Source of the DNA: UBA8886 sp963578705
GTDB taxonomy: Archaea > Thermoplasmatota > Poseidoniia > MGIII > CG-Epi1
Reading direction: 5' to 3'
DNA length: 11,950 nt
NCBI GenBank assembly: GCA_963578705.1
Contig: CAUZDT010000036.1
Span: 1-11,950 of the forward strand
Both the position numbers and the translations under genes were made by a program. Shown here one piece after another: positions 1 through 6,799 of this stretch. Every line of letters starts with the position of its first letter. Position 1 is the stretch's first letter. The notes beneath the pieces are model-generated. The model saw only the letters and a list, made by a program, of their open reading frames with translations. It was not told the DNA's origin and ran no database searches.

Positions 1-35
1 AGGAATGGCGCAGGGGGAGCGATAATGATTCCTAC

Positions 36-755
36 ATGTCCGACCCGAAATATTTCGGCGGCACGACATCGAACACCACGCCCGCAAGCAGTTCTGGCGA
101 CTCCGGAGATGATTCCAGCTCCGACCGGAACATAATCATCGTTGCCGTGGTAGTAGTCCTGCTACTGATTGGCAGCGGGTTGCTCGGTATCTACCTTTAC
201 GTCCAAGGCTCAGAGGATGTCGCCAGCTGGCATACAGTGGAAGGCATGGTTTTGGAAACCTACTACGAGGACGGAGAAGATTGCGCTGACGAGAATGATG
301 ACGGCTACTACGATGATGACGAATGTACCTTCTACTGCGAGATTAAAGTCAGATACAACTTCACCGTTGATAATCGTGTCTACAGTAACACAGAACTTGT
401 TACTGGCGACGGCGAGCCAGAGAGCAGCTGCCAAGAACAGCTTGAAGGACGGTATGCAATCAACGGTACCGTCACCGTCCACTATAACCCGGACGACCCC
501 GGTGAAAATTACATCGTGAATGAGCCAAGTTCGGGGATAGCAATCTTTTTTTGCGCCCTGCCGGTTATTATTATAATCATTATTCTAGCCGTCTTTTCCC
601 AAATCCGCAGCGGCAACTTCGAGCCCGGGCGAATGATAGGATGGGGTAGATTTAGCGGGAGGTTCGGGGGTGGTTTCGGCCGCATGCGCTCACGCCGTGG
701 GCGAACACCAGTGAGGCGTACGCGCACCACCCGGACCCGGTCCCGTAGAAAATAG
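36..755 (+). CDS. Two-TM membrane protein with DUF3592-like ectodomain and EF-loop-like insert
   Basis: A 239-residue membrane protein of unknown role. Residues 1-31 are acidic and Ser/Thr/Asp-rich. A first membrane helix spans about 33-56, an ectodomain 57-166 and a second helix about 167-188. The tail (189-239) is Gly/Arg-rich and ends in about 15 Arg/Lys. The positive-inside rule puts both ends in the cytoplasm and the middle outside. The ectodomain has the DUF3592 pattern: a W-x4-G start (W65), a central YNFTVDNRVY strand and a closing VHYNPDDP. Inside it, D85-E96 (DENDDGYYDDDE) matches an EF-hand-type calcium loop, flanked by C83, C97, C101 and C132, which could form disulphides. The ATG at 36 is the first in frame, but the frame is open to base 3 with no stop, and there is neither a box A nor a well-spaced Shine-Dalgarno, so the true start may lie left of the window. 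The stop is 3 nt before the Rieske gene, suggesting co-transcription. Confidence 0.75.
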   Translation: MSDPKYFGGTTSNTTPASSSGDSGDDSSSDRNIIIVAVVVVLLLIGSGLLGIYLYVQGSEDVASWHTVEGMVLETYYEDGEDCADENDDGYYDDDECTFYCEIKVRYNFTVDNRVYSNTELVTGDGEPESSCQEQLEGRYAINGTVTVHYNPDDPGENYIVNEPSSGIAIFFCALPVIIIIIILAVFSQIRSGNFEPGRMIGWGRFSGRFGGGFGRMRSRRGRTPVRRTRTTRTRSRRK

Positions 756-758
756 ACC

Positions 759-1829
759 ATGAAATTTGATATCGACGAGGACATTCGAGTCGCCAGGACA
801 ATTCCATCGGAGTTCTACCACAGCGAAGAGATTTTCAGGAACCTGAAAAGCATGTTCAACAAGAACTGGCAATTCGTGGGGAATACCGACCTCCTGGAAA
901 CCTGCAACGTCCATCCCGGAATTCTCCTGGATGGCATGCTTGACGAACCGTACGTACTGACAAAGGACCGTGGCAGGATCAAGTGCCTTTCAAACGTCTG
1001 CACCCACCGGGGCAATATCGTCTGCAAGGAAGCATGCGATACGAAAACTCTTGTCTGTGGCTATCATGGCAGGCAATTCAGCGTGGACGGGAAACTCAAG
1101 TTCATGCCTGAGTTCGAGGAGGTGGAAAATTATCCCGAGCCCGGCGACAATTTGCCCGAAATCAAGACTGGTTTCTGGGAAAACATGATATTCGTCATCA
1201 TTGACAAGAAATGTGAACTTTCTGAACTGACGGGACCCATAGCAGACAGGATGGAATGGCTGCCAATGGACGAATTCAGGTTCAAGCCAGAATTGTCAAG
1301 GAGCTACGAAATCAATGCGAACTGGGCATTATACTGCGATAACTACCTGGAGGGTTTCCATATCCCGCACGTGCACAAGGAACTGAACCGGGAACTGGAT
1401 TATGATGAGTACCATACCGAGACTGTCGAAAATATCGTGCTGCAAATCGGGATTGGGAAGGATAGCGAAGCAACTTTCGAACTCCCCGAGGGCCATCAGG
1501 ACCGGGGCAGGAACATAGCAGCCTACTATTTCTTCCTCTTTCCGAATATGATGTTCAATTTCTATCCATGGGGGCTCTCGGTCAACGTCGTCGAACCGGT
1601 GGAACCCGCCAGGACCAGGATTCAGTACCTGACATACATCTGGAAAGAGGAACTTCGGGGCAAAGGGGCCGGAAGCGACCTTGACAGAGTTGAACTGGAA
1701 GACGGGGAAATAGTCGAATCGGTGCAGAAGGGCGTCATGTCACAGTCGTATGACCGGGGAAGATACTCTCCAGCCAGGGAGGCCGGGGTGCACCATTTCC
1801 ACCTGCTCCTGCAGAAATTCTACGGATAG
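759..1829 (+). CDS. Rieske [2Fe-2S] non-haem iron oxygenase, alpha subunit
   Basis: A 356-residue soluble protein of the ring-hydroxylating oxygenase alpha family. It inserts oxygen into an organic substrate using electrons from a separate reductase, which is not in this window. The Rieske motif is complete: C81-x-H83 and C100-x2-H103. The catalytic domain has H201 and H206 in NYLEGFHIPHVH as mononuclear iron ligands, with D315 in LEDGEIVESVQKG the likely third ligand. The residue three before the first His, which bridges the two metal centres in neighbouring subunits, is E198 rather than the usual Asp. Glutamate there is known from carnitine monooxygenase CntA. The C-terminal SQSYDRGRYSP...GVHHFH is typical of the choline/carnitine-type branch. 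This suggests quaternary-amine demethylation, but the substrate cannot be read from sequence. It starts 3 nt after the upstream stop with no promoter of its own. Of 19 Arg codons I count about 10 AGG and no CGC. Confidence 0.9.
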   Translation: MKFDIDEDIRVARTIPSEFYHSEEIFRNLKSMFNKNWQFVGNTDLLETCNVHPGILLDGMLDEPYVLTKDRGRIKCLSNVCTHRGNIVCKEACDTKTLVCGYHGRQFSVDGKLKFMPEFEEVENYPEPGDNLPEIKTGFWENMIFVIIDKKCELSELTGPIADRMEWLPMDEFRFKPELSRSYEINANWALYCDNYLEGFHIPHVHKELNRELDYDEYHTETVENIVLQIGIGKDSEATFELPEGHQDRGRNIAAYYFFLFPNMMFNFYPWGLSVNVVEPVEPARTRIQYLTYIWKEELRGKGAGSDLDRVELEDGEIVESVQKGVMSQSYDRGRYSPAREAGVHHFHLLLQKFYG

Positions 1830-3095
1830 CTAGCGCCGCCATGGCCGGCGAGCCTCGGCCAGCCGGTCGAGTAGTCGCAGTGAGGCAGGATAGCGGCGCG
1901 GTGACGTGAGTCGCAGGTAGGGTAACGACGCCAGGAGCCGGCCGGTACCGGAAATCACGAATACCCAGTAGATTGCCTGCGCCGTGCTACCGAGATAGCC
2001 GTCGAGGAATCCGGCTAGGTAACCTCCGGCCAGTGCGCCGATGAAGGTAGTAATCCCGATGCGGGTGTTGTAGTAGCTGAAGTAGCCCGCCCGCTCACCG
2101 CTGGGTGCCAAGTCCAGGATGAGGGTGTTGGTCGATATCAGGAACGCACTGAAACATGGGCCGAAAATGACCACCTGCAGGACGTAGTAGACCCACAGGT
2201 CCTGCCAAAGCACGTAGATGAACGGGAGCGCTGCAAAGCCAATACGGCTGATGAACATGACCTGCAGTGGCCCGACGCGGTCGACCAGGCGACCCATCAG
2301 CGGCTGGAACGCCATCTCGGCTGCTGCACCCAGTATCGAGAAAATTACCAGTTGCGTATTGGTCGCGCCAATGACACGAATAAGCAGGACCGCAAACAGG
2401 GGCCAGATGAGCGACATCAGCAGGGTATAGACCATCTGGACCCGCACGAAACCCTGGAACGCGTCAGAGTGTGCGATGCGAGCCTGCTCGGTCTGCTGTT
2501 CATCAGGTATGGCCCCGGGGTCCCGGTAGGGCACCCGCACCAGTATCAGGCCCCCCAGCGCGGTTGCGGTCGCAGCCATAACAAACAGGGGGCGAAAGCC
2601 GTCGGCGGTCTCGTTACCCGAATTGTACACGAACCAGAGCGCTACGAGCGAGCCAACCAGGCCAGCCATGCCACCCACTACGTGGAACCGGCTGAGCACC
2701 CTGCCACGCCTGCCCGCTGGAATCCAGTCTCCCTGCAGCGCCGCCCAGGTTGGCTGTACGAGCGAGAGAGAGGCGGAATAGAGCACCAGTAGCACCAGTA
2801 CCTCCTCGGGAGTCTGGGCTTCTGAGAGCAGCCAGAGGGCAAACCCCCCCAGGGCCGAACCAAGGATTATCCAGAAGGCCCGGTGCGCCCGGCGGTCAGA
2901 TATCCAGCCCCAAAAGTGCTGCAGCGTGTTGGGAAGCAGGTTGTTGAGCGACTGCATCCACGCGAGCAGTTCGAACGAGGCACCCAGTCGCACCGCAAAG
3001 TACCCGAAATAGGACATCGAGATGTCGGACGCGAAAGAACTGGTGGCGTGGTACGCATAGAGCTCGCGCGGCCGCTCGATATCCGCGTCGCTCAC
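1830..3095 (-). CDS. Major facilitator superfamily transporter, 12 TM
   Basis: A 421-residue polytopic protein with about twelve hydrophobic helices. They form two sets of six, separated by a polar loop at about 188-215. The loop between helices 2 and 3 carries GWISDRR (63-69), and the equivalent loop between helices 8 and 9 carries GRLVDRVG (268-275). Both are variants of MFS motif A (G-x3-D-R-x-G). The basic loop GRRGRVLSR (128-136) precedes helix 5. The family moves small solutes by uniport, symport or antiport; substrate and direction are not visible. The start is GTG at 3095, which overlaps the stop of the upstream deiodinase-like gene by 4 nt (GTGA). This implies translational coupling and a shared physiological role, perhaps import or export of the flavoenzyme's substrate or product. 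The stop codon directly abuts the stop of the convergent Rieske gene with no intervening base. Confidence 0.9.
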   Translation of the reverse strand: MSDADIERPRELYAYHATSSFASDISMSYFGYFAVRLGASFELLAWMQSLNNLLPNTLQHFWGWISDRRAHRAFWIILGSALGGFALWLLSEAQTPEEVLVLLVLYSASLSLVQPTWAALQGDWIPAGRRGRVLSRFHVVGGMAGLVGSLVALWFVYNSGNETADGFRPLFVMAATATALGGLILVRVPYRDPGAIPDEQQTEQARIAHSDAFQGFVRVQMVYTLLMSLIWPLFAVLLIRVIGATNTQLVIFSILGAAAEMAFQPLMGRLVDRVGPLQVMFISRIGFAALPFIYVLWQDLWVYYVLQVVIFGPCFSAFLISTNTLILDLAPSGERAGYFSYYNTRIGITTFIGALAGGYLAGFLDGYLGSTAQAIYWVFVISGTGRLLASLPYLRLTSPRRYPASLRLLDRLAEARRPWRR

Positions 3096-3745
3096 TCGCG
3101 GAAGCTCGTTACGTCATCCAGTTTCTTCTTCTCGAGCACCGGCACCTCGGCGTCATCGGCAGGGTAGCCAGTCACGAGAATCAGGAACGCGCGCTCGTTC
3201 TCGCCACGGCCGAGGATGTCGCGCAGGAACCCCATAGGGCTGGGCGTATGCGTCAATGTCGCCAGCCCGGCGCGATGCAGCGCAGCGATCAGGAACCCGG
3301 TCGCGATTCCAACCGACTCCTGAACGTAGAAATTCTTCTTCTTGCTTCCGTCCGGACTGACTCCCCAGATCTCGGCAAATACCACAATCAGCCACGGTGC
3401 GATTTCAAGGAACGGCTTATGCTCGTCCGTACCCAGCACCGCCAGCGCCTCGAGCCATTCGTCGGATGCTCGCCTGTGGTAGAGTTCGTATTCCTCCGCC
3501 TCGGCCGCCTCGCGGATGCGTGACTTGGTTTCGGCGTCGCCGACGATGACGAAGTGCCATGGCTGCCTGTTGCCGCCGCTCGGCGCCGAGTTGGCCGCAC
3601 GCAGGCACACCTCAAGGAGTGTGCGCGGCACCGCCCGGTCCGTGAAGTGGCGCACAGTGCGGCGGCGGCGCAGGTCGGCGACGAAATCACTGACGCGCGC
3701 CTGCATCTCCTCCAGCGGCAGTTCGCGGAAGTCGAGCGGCTGCAT
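3092..3745 (-). CDS. Nitroreductase-fold flavoprotein, iodotyrosine deiodinase-like
   Basis: A probable FMN enzyme of 217 residues from ATG 3745; an upstream GTG at 3760 would give 222 and ATG 3829 would give 245. FMN-site motifs are RRRTVRHF near the N-terminus, APSGGNRQPW, and LTHTP. From memory, the fold and several blocks match iodotyrosine deiodinase rather than general nitroreductases. In 217-residue numbering, E85, Y89 and K110 fall at the spacing of human E157, Y161 and K182, the active-site lid residues that hold the zwitterion of the halotyrosine. The ESVGIA, LGRGENER and VTGYP...VP.L..KKLD blocks also match. The family removes halogen from iodo- or bromotyrosine reductively. The ORF stop overlaps the MFS start by 4 nt. 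A box A (TAATAA, 3780-3785) lies about 22 nt before GTG 3760 and 37 nt before ATG 3745, so either a leaderless GTG or a short-leader ATG is possible. The alternative is another NAD(P)H-dependent flavin reductase. Confidence 0.88.
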   Translation of the reverse strand: MQPLDFRELPLEEMQARVSDFVADLRRRRTVRHFTDRAVPRTLLEVCLRAANSAPSGGNRQPWHFVIVGDAETKSRIREAAEAEEYELYHRRASDEWLEALAVLGTDEHKPFLEIAPWLIVVFAEIWGVSPDGSKKKNFYVQESVGIATGFLIAALHRAGLATLTHTPSPMGFLRDILGRGENERAFLILVTGYPADDAEVPVLEKKKLDDVTSFRE

Positions 3746-3779
3746 TTCCGGCGTGGCCACGCGCGGCGAGCGGTGGCGG

Positions 3780-3785
3780 TTATTA
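3780..3785 (-). promoter_or_regulatory. Putative archaeal box A for the deiodinase-like/MFS operon
   Basis: On the minus strand the sequence GGTAATAACC sits in an otherwise GC-rich spacer. With the 24-26 nt spacing seen at other genes here, transcription would begin at about 3756-3760. That coincides with a GTG codon at 3760 in frame and lies 11-15 nt upstream of the ATG at 3745. The site was identified by eye only. Confidence 0.45.
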
Positions 3786-3816
3786 CCACTCCGCGCCCGG
3801 CAAGGCTGCACGACTC

Positions 3817-3824
3817 CTAAATAT
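3817..3824 (+). promoter_or_regulatory. Putative archaeal box A for the GT-C-like membrane protein
   Basis: CTAAATAT is the only A/T-rich element in the divergent spacer on this strand. Its centre is about 24.5 nt before the GTG at 3845, the distance expected between a TATA box and the transcription start in archaea. This supports leaderless translation from that GTG; otherwise the ATG at 3857 would have a leader of about 10 nt. No Shine-Dalgarno is visible before either codon. Confidence 0.5.
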
Positions 3825-3844
3825 CGCACGGCGGCTCCGACTCG

Positions 3845-6490
3845 GTGGAACTCCGCATGGCAATTGGCAAGCTGGACCGCGAACGGCCGGCGCTGGCGCT
3901 GTTACTACTGGCGTTCCTGCTCCTGTCGGGCTGGATGCTCGCGCAGCCGCACGACCTGACTTCGGCGGGGCACCTGAAGGACGAGGAGGGCTACTATCCC
4001 TGGGCCGAATTATACCTTGATGGACACTGGTCGCTGCCGCTGCAGCTGGCTAACGGCGACTACCAAGACGAAGAGGTGCTGACCATCGAGAGTGGACTGC
4101 CACCGCTGCAGGTGGCGTGGAAAATAGTGGCGCTGGACCCCGACGGACGCGCCGACGACCTGCGCGTCAGCGTGGCGTTCAACGACGGCGCGCCGGCGGC
4201 CAACGCCAGCGTCAGCATCCCGCGCCCGCAAGGCGCGCTCGAAGCGAAGACCGACGCGCAGGGCGCTGCGGAGCTGCGCGAGCTCCCAGCCGGCAACCCG
4301 CCGCTGCAGGTGCGCGCGTCGCGCGACGGCCAGAGCGTGGTCTACCGCACACTGCTCGAGGTGCCGCTCGGCAACGCGGCGCGCTACGGTATCGCGTCGC
4401 TGACGAGCATCGAGTTCCTGACCGACCACAGCCTCGGCGGGCTGCTCGAGGTGCAGCTGCCGGGCGACCGCGAGGGGCTCACGGTGCGCTTCAGCGGGCA
4501 GGTGCGCGGGGAGACCGACACGCAAGGACGGCTAGAACTGGGTGACCTGGGAGCAAAGCGCGGCACCCTGCAGGTCGAGCGGGAAGGTACGGCGGTTAGC
4601 GGAGCGACCCTGGTGCTGGATGACCGTGAGCTGGGGCAGACCGATGTGCAGGGGCGGGTCACGGCGGCGGTAATCGAGCAGGTACGGCTGACCATCACAC
4701 TACAGGACATCCTGGGTATTCCCGTGAGCGGTGCCAGCGTCGAACTGGCTAGCCGTGAAGCAGATGCCCCGTCGGAACACCTTGGCGTGACTGCAGCCAG
4801 CGGCACGCTGGTCATGGTGCGCGAGCTGGAGCTGGGAGAATACCAGCTGGAAACGCACTGGGTTATTGATGGCTATGACCCGCCACTGGCGTCCGGCATC
4901 GCCGAGGTCGAGGGCGAATACCACTATGTCAACCACTGGCCACCCGGTCCCAGCGCGGCGCTGATGCCGCTTATCCTGATTGGTGCCGAGGGACTGTTTG
5001 GCACCCTGATGGCACTGATGGCATGCGCAGCAACGTACGGGCTGGCGCGGCGCTGGTTTGGCTGGCGCGTGGCGTGGCTGGCGACCGCCTTCACACTCGC
5101 TAACGCCACCGTCCTGCTCCTGTGGTTCGGCCAGTGGATGGGTGACCTGGCCGCCGTATCCTTTGCGCTCCCGGGACTCTGGCTGGTCGTCGAGGCGGCG
5201 CACCGCGGCCTCCGGGAGGGCGCCAGCCGGGCGGTGCTGCTCCTAGCGCTTGGCGGCGGGGTGCTGTTCGGAATGGGGGTGACGATGCGCTACACGACGG
5301 TGGTGATGGCTGGCGCGCCGTATCTCTACATCGGCTGGCTCAACCTACCCCCTGGCCGGACGCGTGAACTCGCGCAGCGGCTGCGGACGGCGCTGGCGTG
5401 GCCGGCGGTGCGCGGCCCGCTGTTGCAGGCCGGGGCGCTGACGGTGGGGCTGCTGCTGGTCGGCATCCCGCTCGCTGCCTACAATGCGCACTACTTCGGC
5501 GGGTCGTTCAACTCCGGCTACCAATCGCGCAACCAGCTCGAGGTCTCGAGCGACGGCGACAACCTGACCGTCGAGACACACGAGGCGTCGGTATCAATGT
5601 GGGACGGCTACATCAATCTGGGCGAGCAGGAGCGCGAAAACCTGCCGCAGGTCGCCAAGTTCGTCGCCGTATTCTTTCCCGCGCTGCTCTGTGCGCTCCC
5701 CGGCGCATGGGCACTGCGGCGCCAGCCGGCCGCCGGCGTCGCGCTGGGATGGTGGCTAGGCTCAATCAGCGCCATCTACCTGACACAGGGCTGGGTGCTC
5801 GCTAATACTTTCACCGACATCCGCTACTACCTGCCGCTAGCGCCGGCCGCCGGAATCCTGGCAGCGGCCGGGCTGGCGCAGATTTCCGGTTCGCTGGAGC
5901 GGGGTAAGTGGCTGGCGCTGGCCATTGCAGCGCTCATCATCGCGTCGGGCGCGGTCGCATTCGCCGACGCCGAAAGCGACCTGCAGCAGCGTTGGAATCG
6001 CACTGGCCAGCCGCAGCCGCCGGCAACCGACGTTACCATCTTCCAACTGACTGAGACACCGCAGCAATTCCTTGACCGGCGCGTCCACGTCGGGGGTGCC
6101 GAGGTGGTCGAGATGCGCGGCTCCGGCGCGGCACTACTGTGCGACCCAAACGAGCGCAACGCTACGGTCATGCTGGTTTTCGGCCAGCATCCGGTCGCGC
6201 TCGAGCCGGGCGAACGCATCAGCCTGTTCGCGCAGTTCCGCGCCGACCAGCATCCGGAGAACGACTTCGCGCTGTTCCTGCAGAGCACCGGCGACCTAGA
6301 GCACCTGCAAGGCCCTGACGGTGAGCAGCCGCTGGCGCAGCAGCACCAGCCACCACAGCCGCCACCGGGACAGACGCGCGGGAAACTGCCGCTAAACGAG
6401 GCGCAGCGGATGGCATTGACGCTCGGACTGGCAGCCGCCGTGCTGACTAACGGCGCCGCGGCGTGGGTGGCGTGGCGGCGCTGGCCCTAA
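3845..6490 (+). CDS. GT-C-like membrane glycosyltransferase with Ig-like repeat insertion
   Basis: An 881-residue polytopic protein resembling the PMT/ArnT branch of GT-C glycosyltransferases, which transfer sugar from a lipid-phosphate donor on the outer membrane face. The first helix is at about 17-34, followed by LKDEEGYY (44-51), matching the acidic first-loop motif of the family. The usual partner motif, HWPPGPSAALMPL (364-376), comes only after about 280 inserted residues. The insertion contains repeated Ig-like or carboxypeptidase-regulatory-like strands with T-D-x-Q-G turns at 136, 224 and 266, and a degenerate turn at 316. Further helices follow at about 371-400, 408-426, 435-452, 461-498 (two), 526-546, 603-623, 629-652, 661-680 and 688-707. 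FTDIRYYLPLAP (656-667) is a typical late GT-C motif. A beta-rich domain at 729-820 and a last helix at 856-876 close the protein. The GTG start is supported by an upstream box A; ATG 3857 is the alternative. Acceptor and sugar are unknown, and a non-enzymatic role cannot be excluded. Confidence 0.7.
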   Translation: MELRMAIGKLDRERPALALLLLAFLLLSGWMLAQPHDLTSAGHLKDEEGYYPWAELYLDGHWSLPLQLANGDYQDEEVLTIESGLPPLQVAWKIVALDPDGRADDLRVSVAFNDGAPAANASVSIPRPQGALEAKTDAQGAAELRELPAGNPPLQVRASRDGQSVVYRTLLEVPLGNAARYGIASLTSIEFLTDHSLGGLLEVQLPGDREGLTVRFSGQVRGETDTQGRLELGDLGAKRGTLQVEREGTAVSGATLVLDDRELGQTDVQGRVTAAVIEQVRLTITLQDILGIPVSGASVELASREADAPSEHLGVTAASGTLVMVRELELGEYQLETHWVIDGYDPPLASGIAEVEGEYHYVNHWPPGPSAALMPLILIGAEGLFGTLMALMACAATYGLARRWFGWRVAWLATAFTLANATVLLLWFGQWMGDLAAVSFALPGLWLVVEAAHRGLREGASRAVLLLALGGGVLFGMGVTMRYTTVVMAGAPYLYIGWLNLPPGRTRELAQRLRTALAWPAVRGPLLQAGALTVGLLLVGIPLAAYNAHYFGGSFNSGYQSRNQLEVSSDGDNLTVETHEASVSMWDGYINLGEQERENLPQVAKFVAVFFPALLCALPGAWALRRQPAAGVALGWWLGSISAIYLTQGWVLANTFTDIRYYLPLAPAAGILAAAGLAQISGSLERGKWLALAIAALIIASGAVAFADAESDLQQRWNRTGQPQPPATDVTIFQLTETPQQFLDRRVHVGGAEVVEMRGSGAALLCDPNERNATVMLVFGQHPVALEPGERISLFAQFRADQHPENDFALFLQSTGDLEHLQGPDGEQPLAQQHQPPQPPPGQTRGKLPLNEAQRMALTLGLAAAVLTNGAAAWVAWRRWP

Positions 6491-6520
6491 TTTATATACT
6501 AATGTTCGAGGAATAAAGCT
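6491..6520. other. A/T-rich gap between convergent stops, with a TATA-like core
   Basis: These 30 bases separate the stop of the GT-C-like gene from the stop of the acylphosphatase gene. They are far richer in A/T than their surroundings and begin with TTTATATA (6491-6498), a textbook archaeal box A. No hairpin or long T-run was seen, so a terminator cannot be pinpointed. Low duplex stability alone may serve 3'-end formation of both convergent transcripts. Confidence 0.4.
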
Positions 6521-6799
6521 TCAGCGGCGTACCTCGAATTCCGGCTCGTCGGCATCCCCGGGCTCCTCCGTGACACCGACTTCCACCACCCGTGCCAGCG
6601 CGGGGCCCTCATGGCACCAATCAATCAGCGCCGCGACCTGCTCCGGGGGACCCTGGGCAACCGCCTCGACCGAGCCGTCGCTGCGGTTGTGCACCCAGCC
6701 GCGCAGGCCGAGGCGCCGCGCCTCACGCCGGGTCGAATCACGGTAGAAAACGCCCTGCATGCGTCCGCGAATGCGCAGCCGCACGCGCCGTTGGCCCAT
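6521..6799 (-). CDS. acyP: Acylphosphatase
   Basis: A 92-residue protein of normal length for the acylphosphatase family, which hydrolyses carboxyl-phosphate bonds such as acetyl phosphate or 1,3-bisphosphoglycerate in the cytoplasm. The phosphate-binding loop GRMQGVFYR (12-20) supplies R20, equivalent to the catalytic Arg23 of the human enzyme. N38 in GWVHNRSDGSVE (34-45) is the catalytic Asn. The short C-terminus ends in FEVRR, where the family usually ends in a related F-x-[VI]-R/Y strand. The ATG shares its A with the stop of the upstream dehydrogenase (TGATG), so the two are translated from one message. The gene ends 30 nt from the convergent GT-C-like gene. Confidence 0.93.
   Translation of the reverse strand: MGQRRVRLRIRGRMQGVFYRDSTRREARRLGLRGWVHNRSDGSVEAVAQGPPEQVAALIDWCHEGPALARVVEVGVTEEPGDADEPEFEVRR

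Noticed and set aside
1..35. Possible end of an upstream + strand gene (frame with TAA at 23-25)
   Set aside because: Only seven codons are visible, with nothing to distinguish them from chance; the frame of the DUF3592-like gene is itself open to the left edge.
546..552. Run of seven T inside the DUF3592-like gene as a possible terminator or frameshift site
   Set aside because: It encodes Phe-Phe of the second membrane helix in an intact frame. Short T-runs are common in hydrophobic coding sequence and there is no supporting hairpin.
3746..3829. N-terminal extension of the deiodinase-like protein to ATG 3829
   Set aside because: The extra 28 residues are Arg-rich with no family similarity. 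They overlap the putative promoter of this operon and come within 16 bases of the divergent start.
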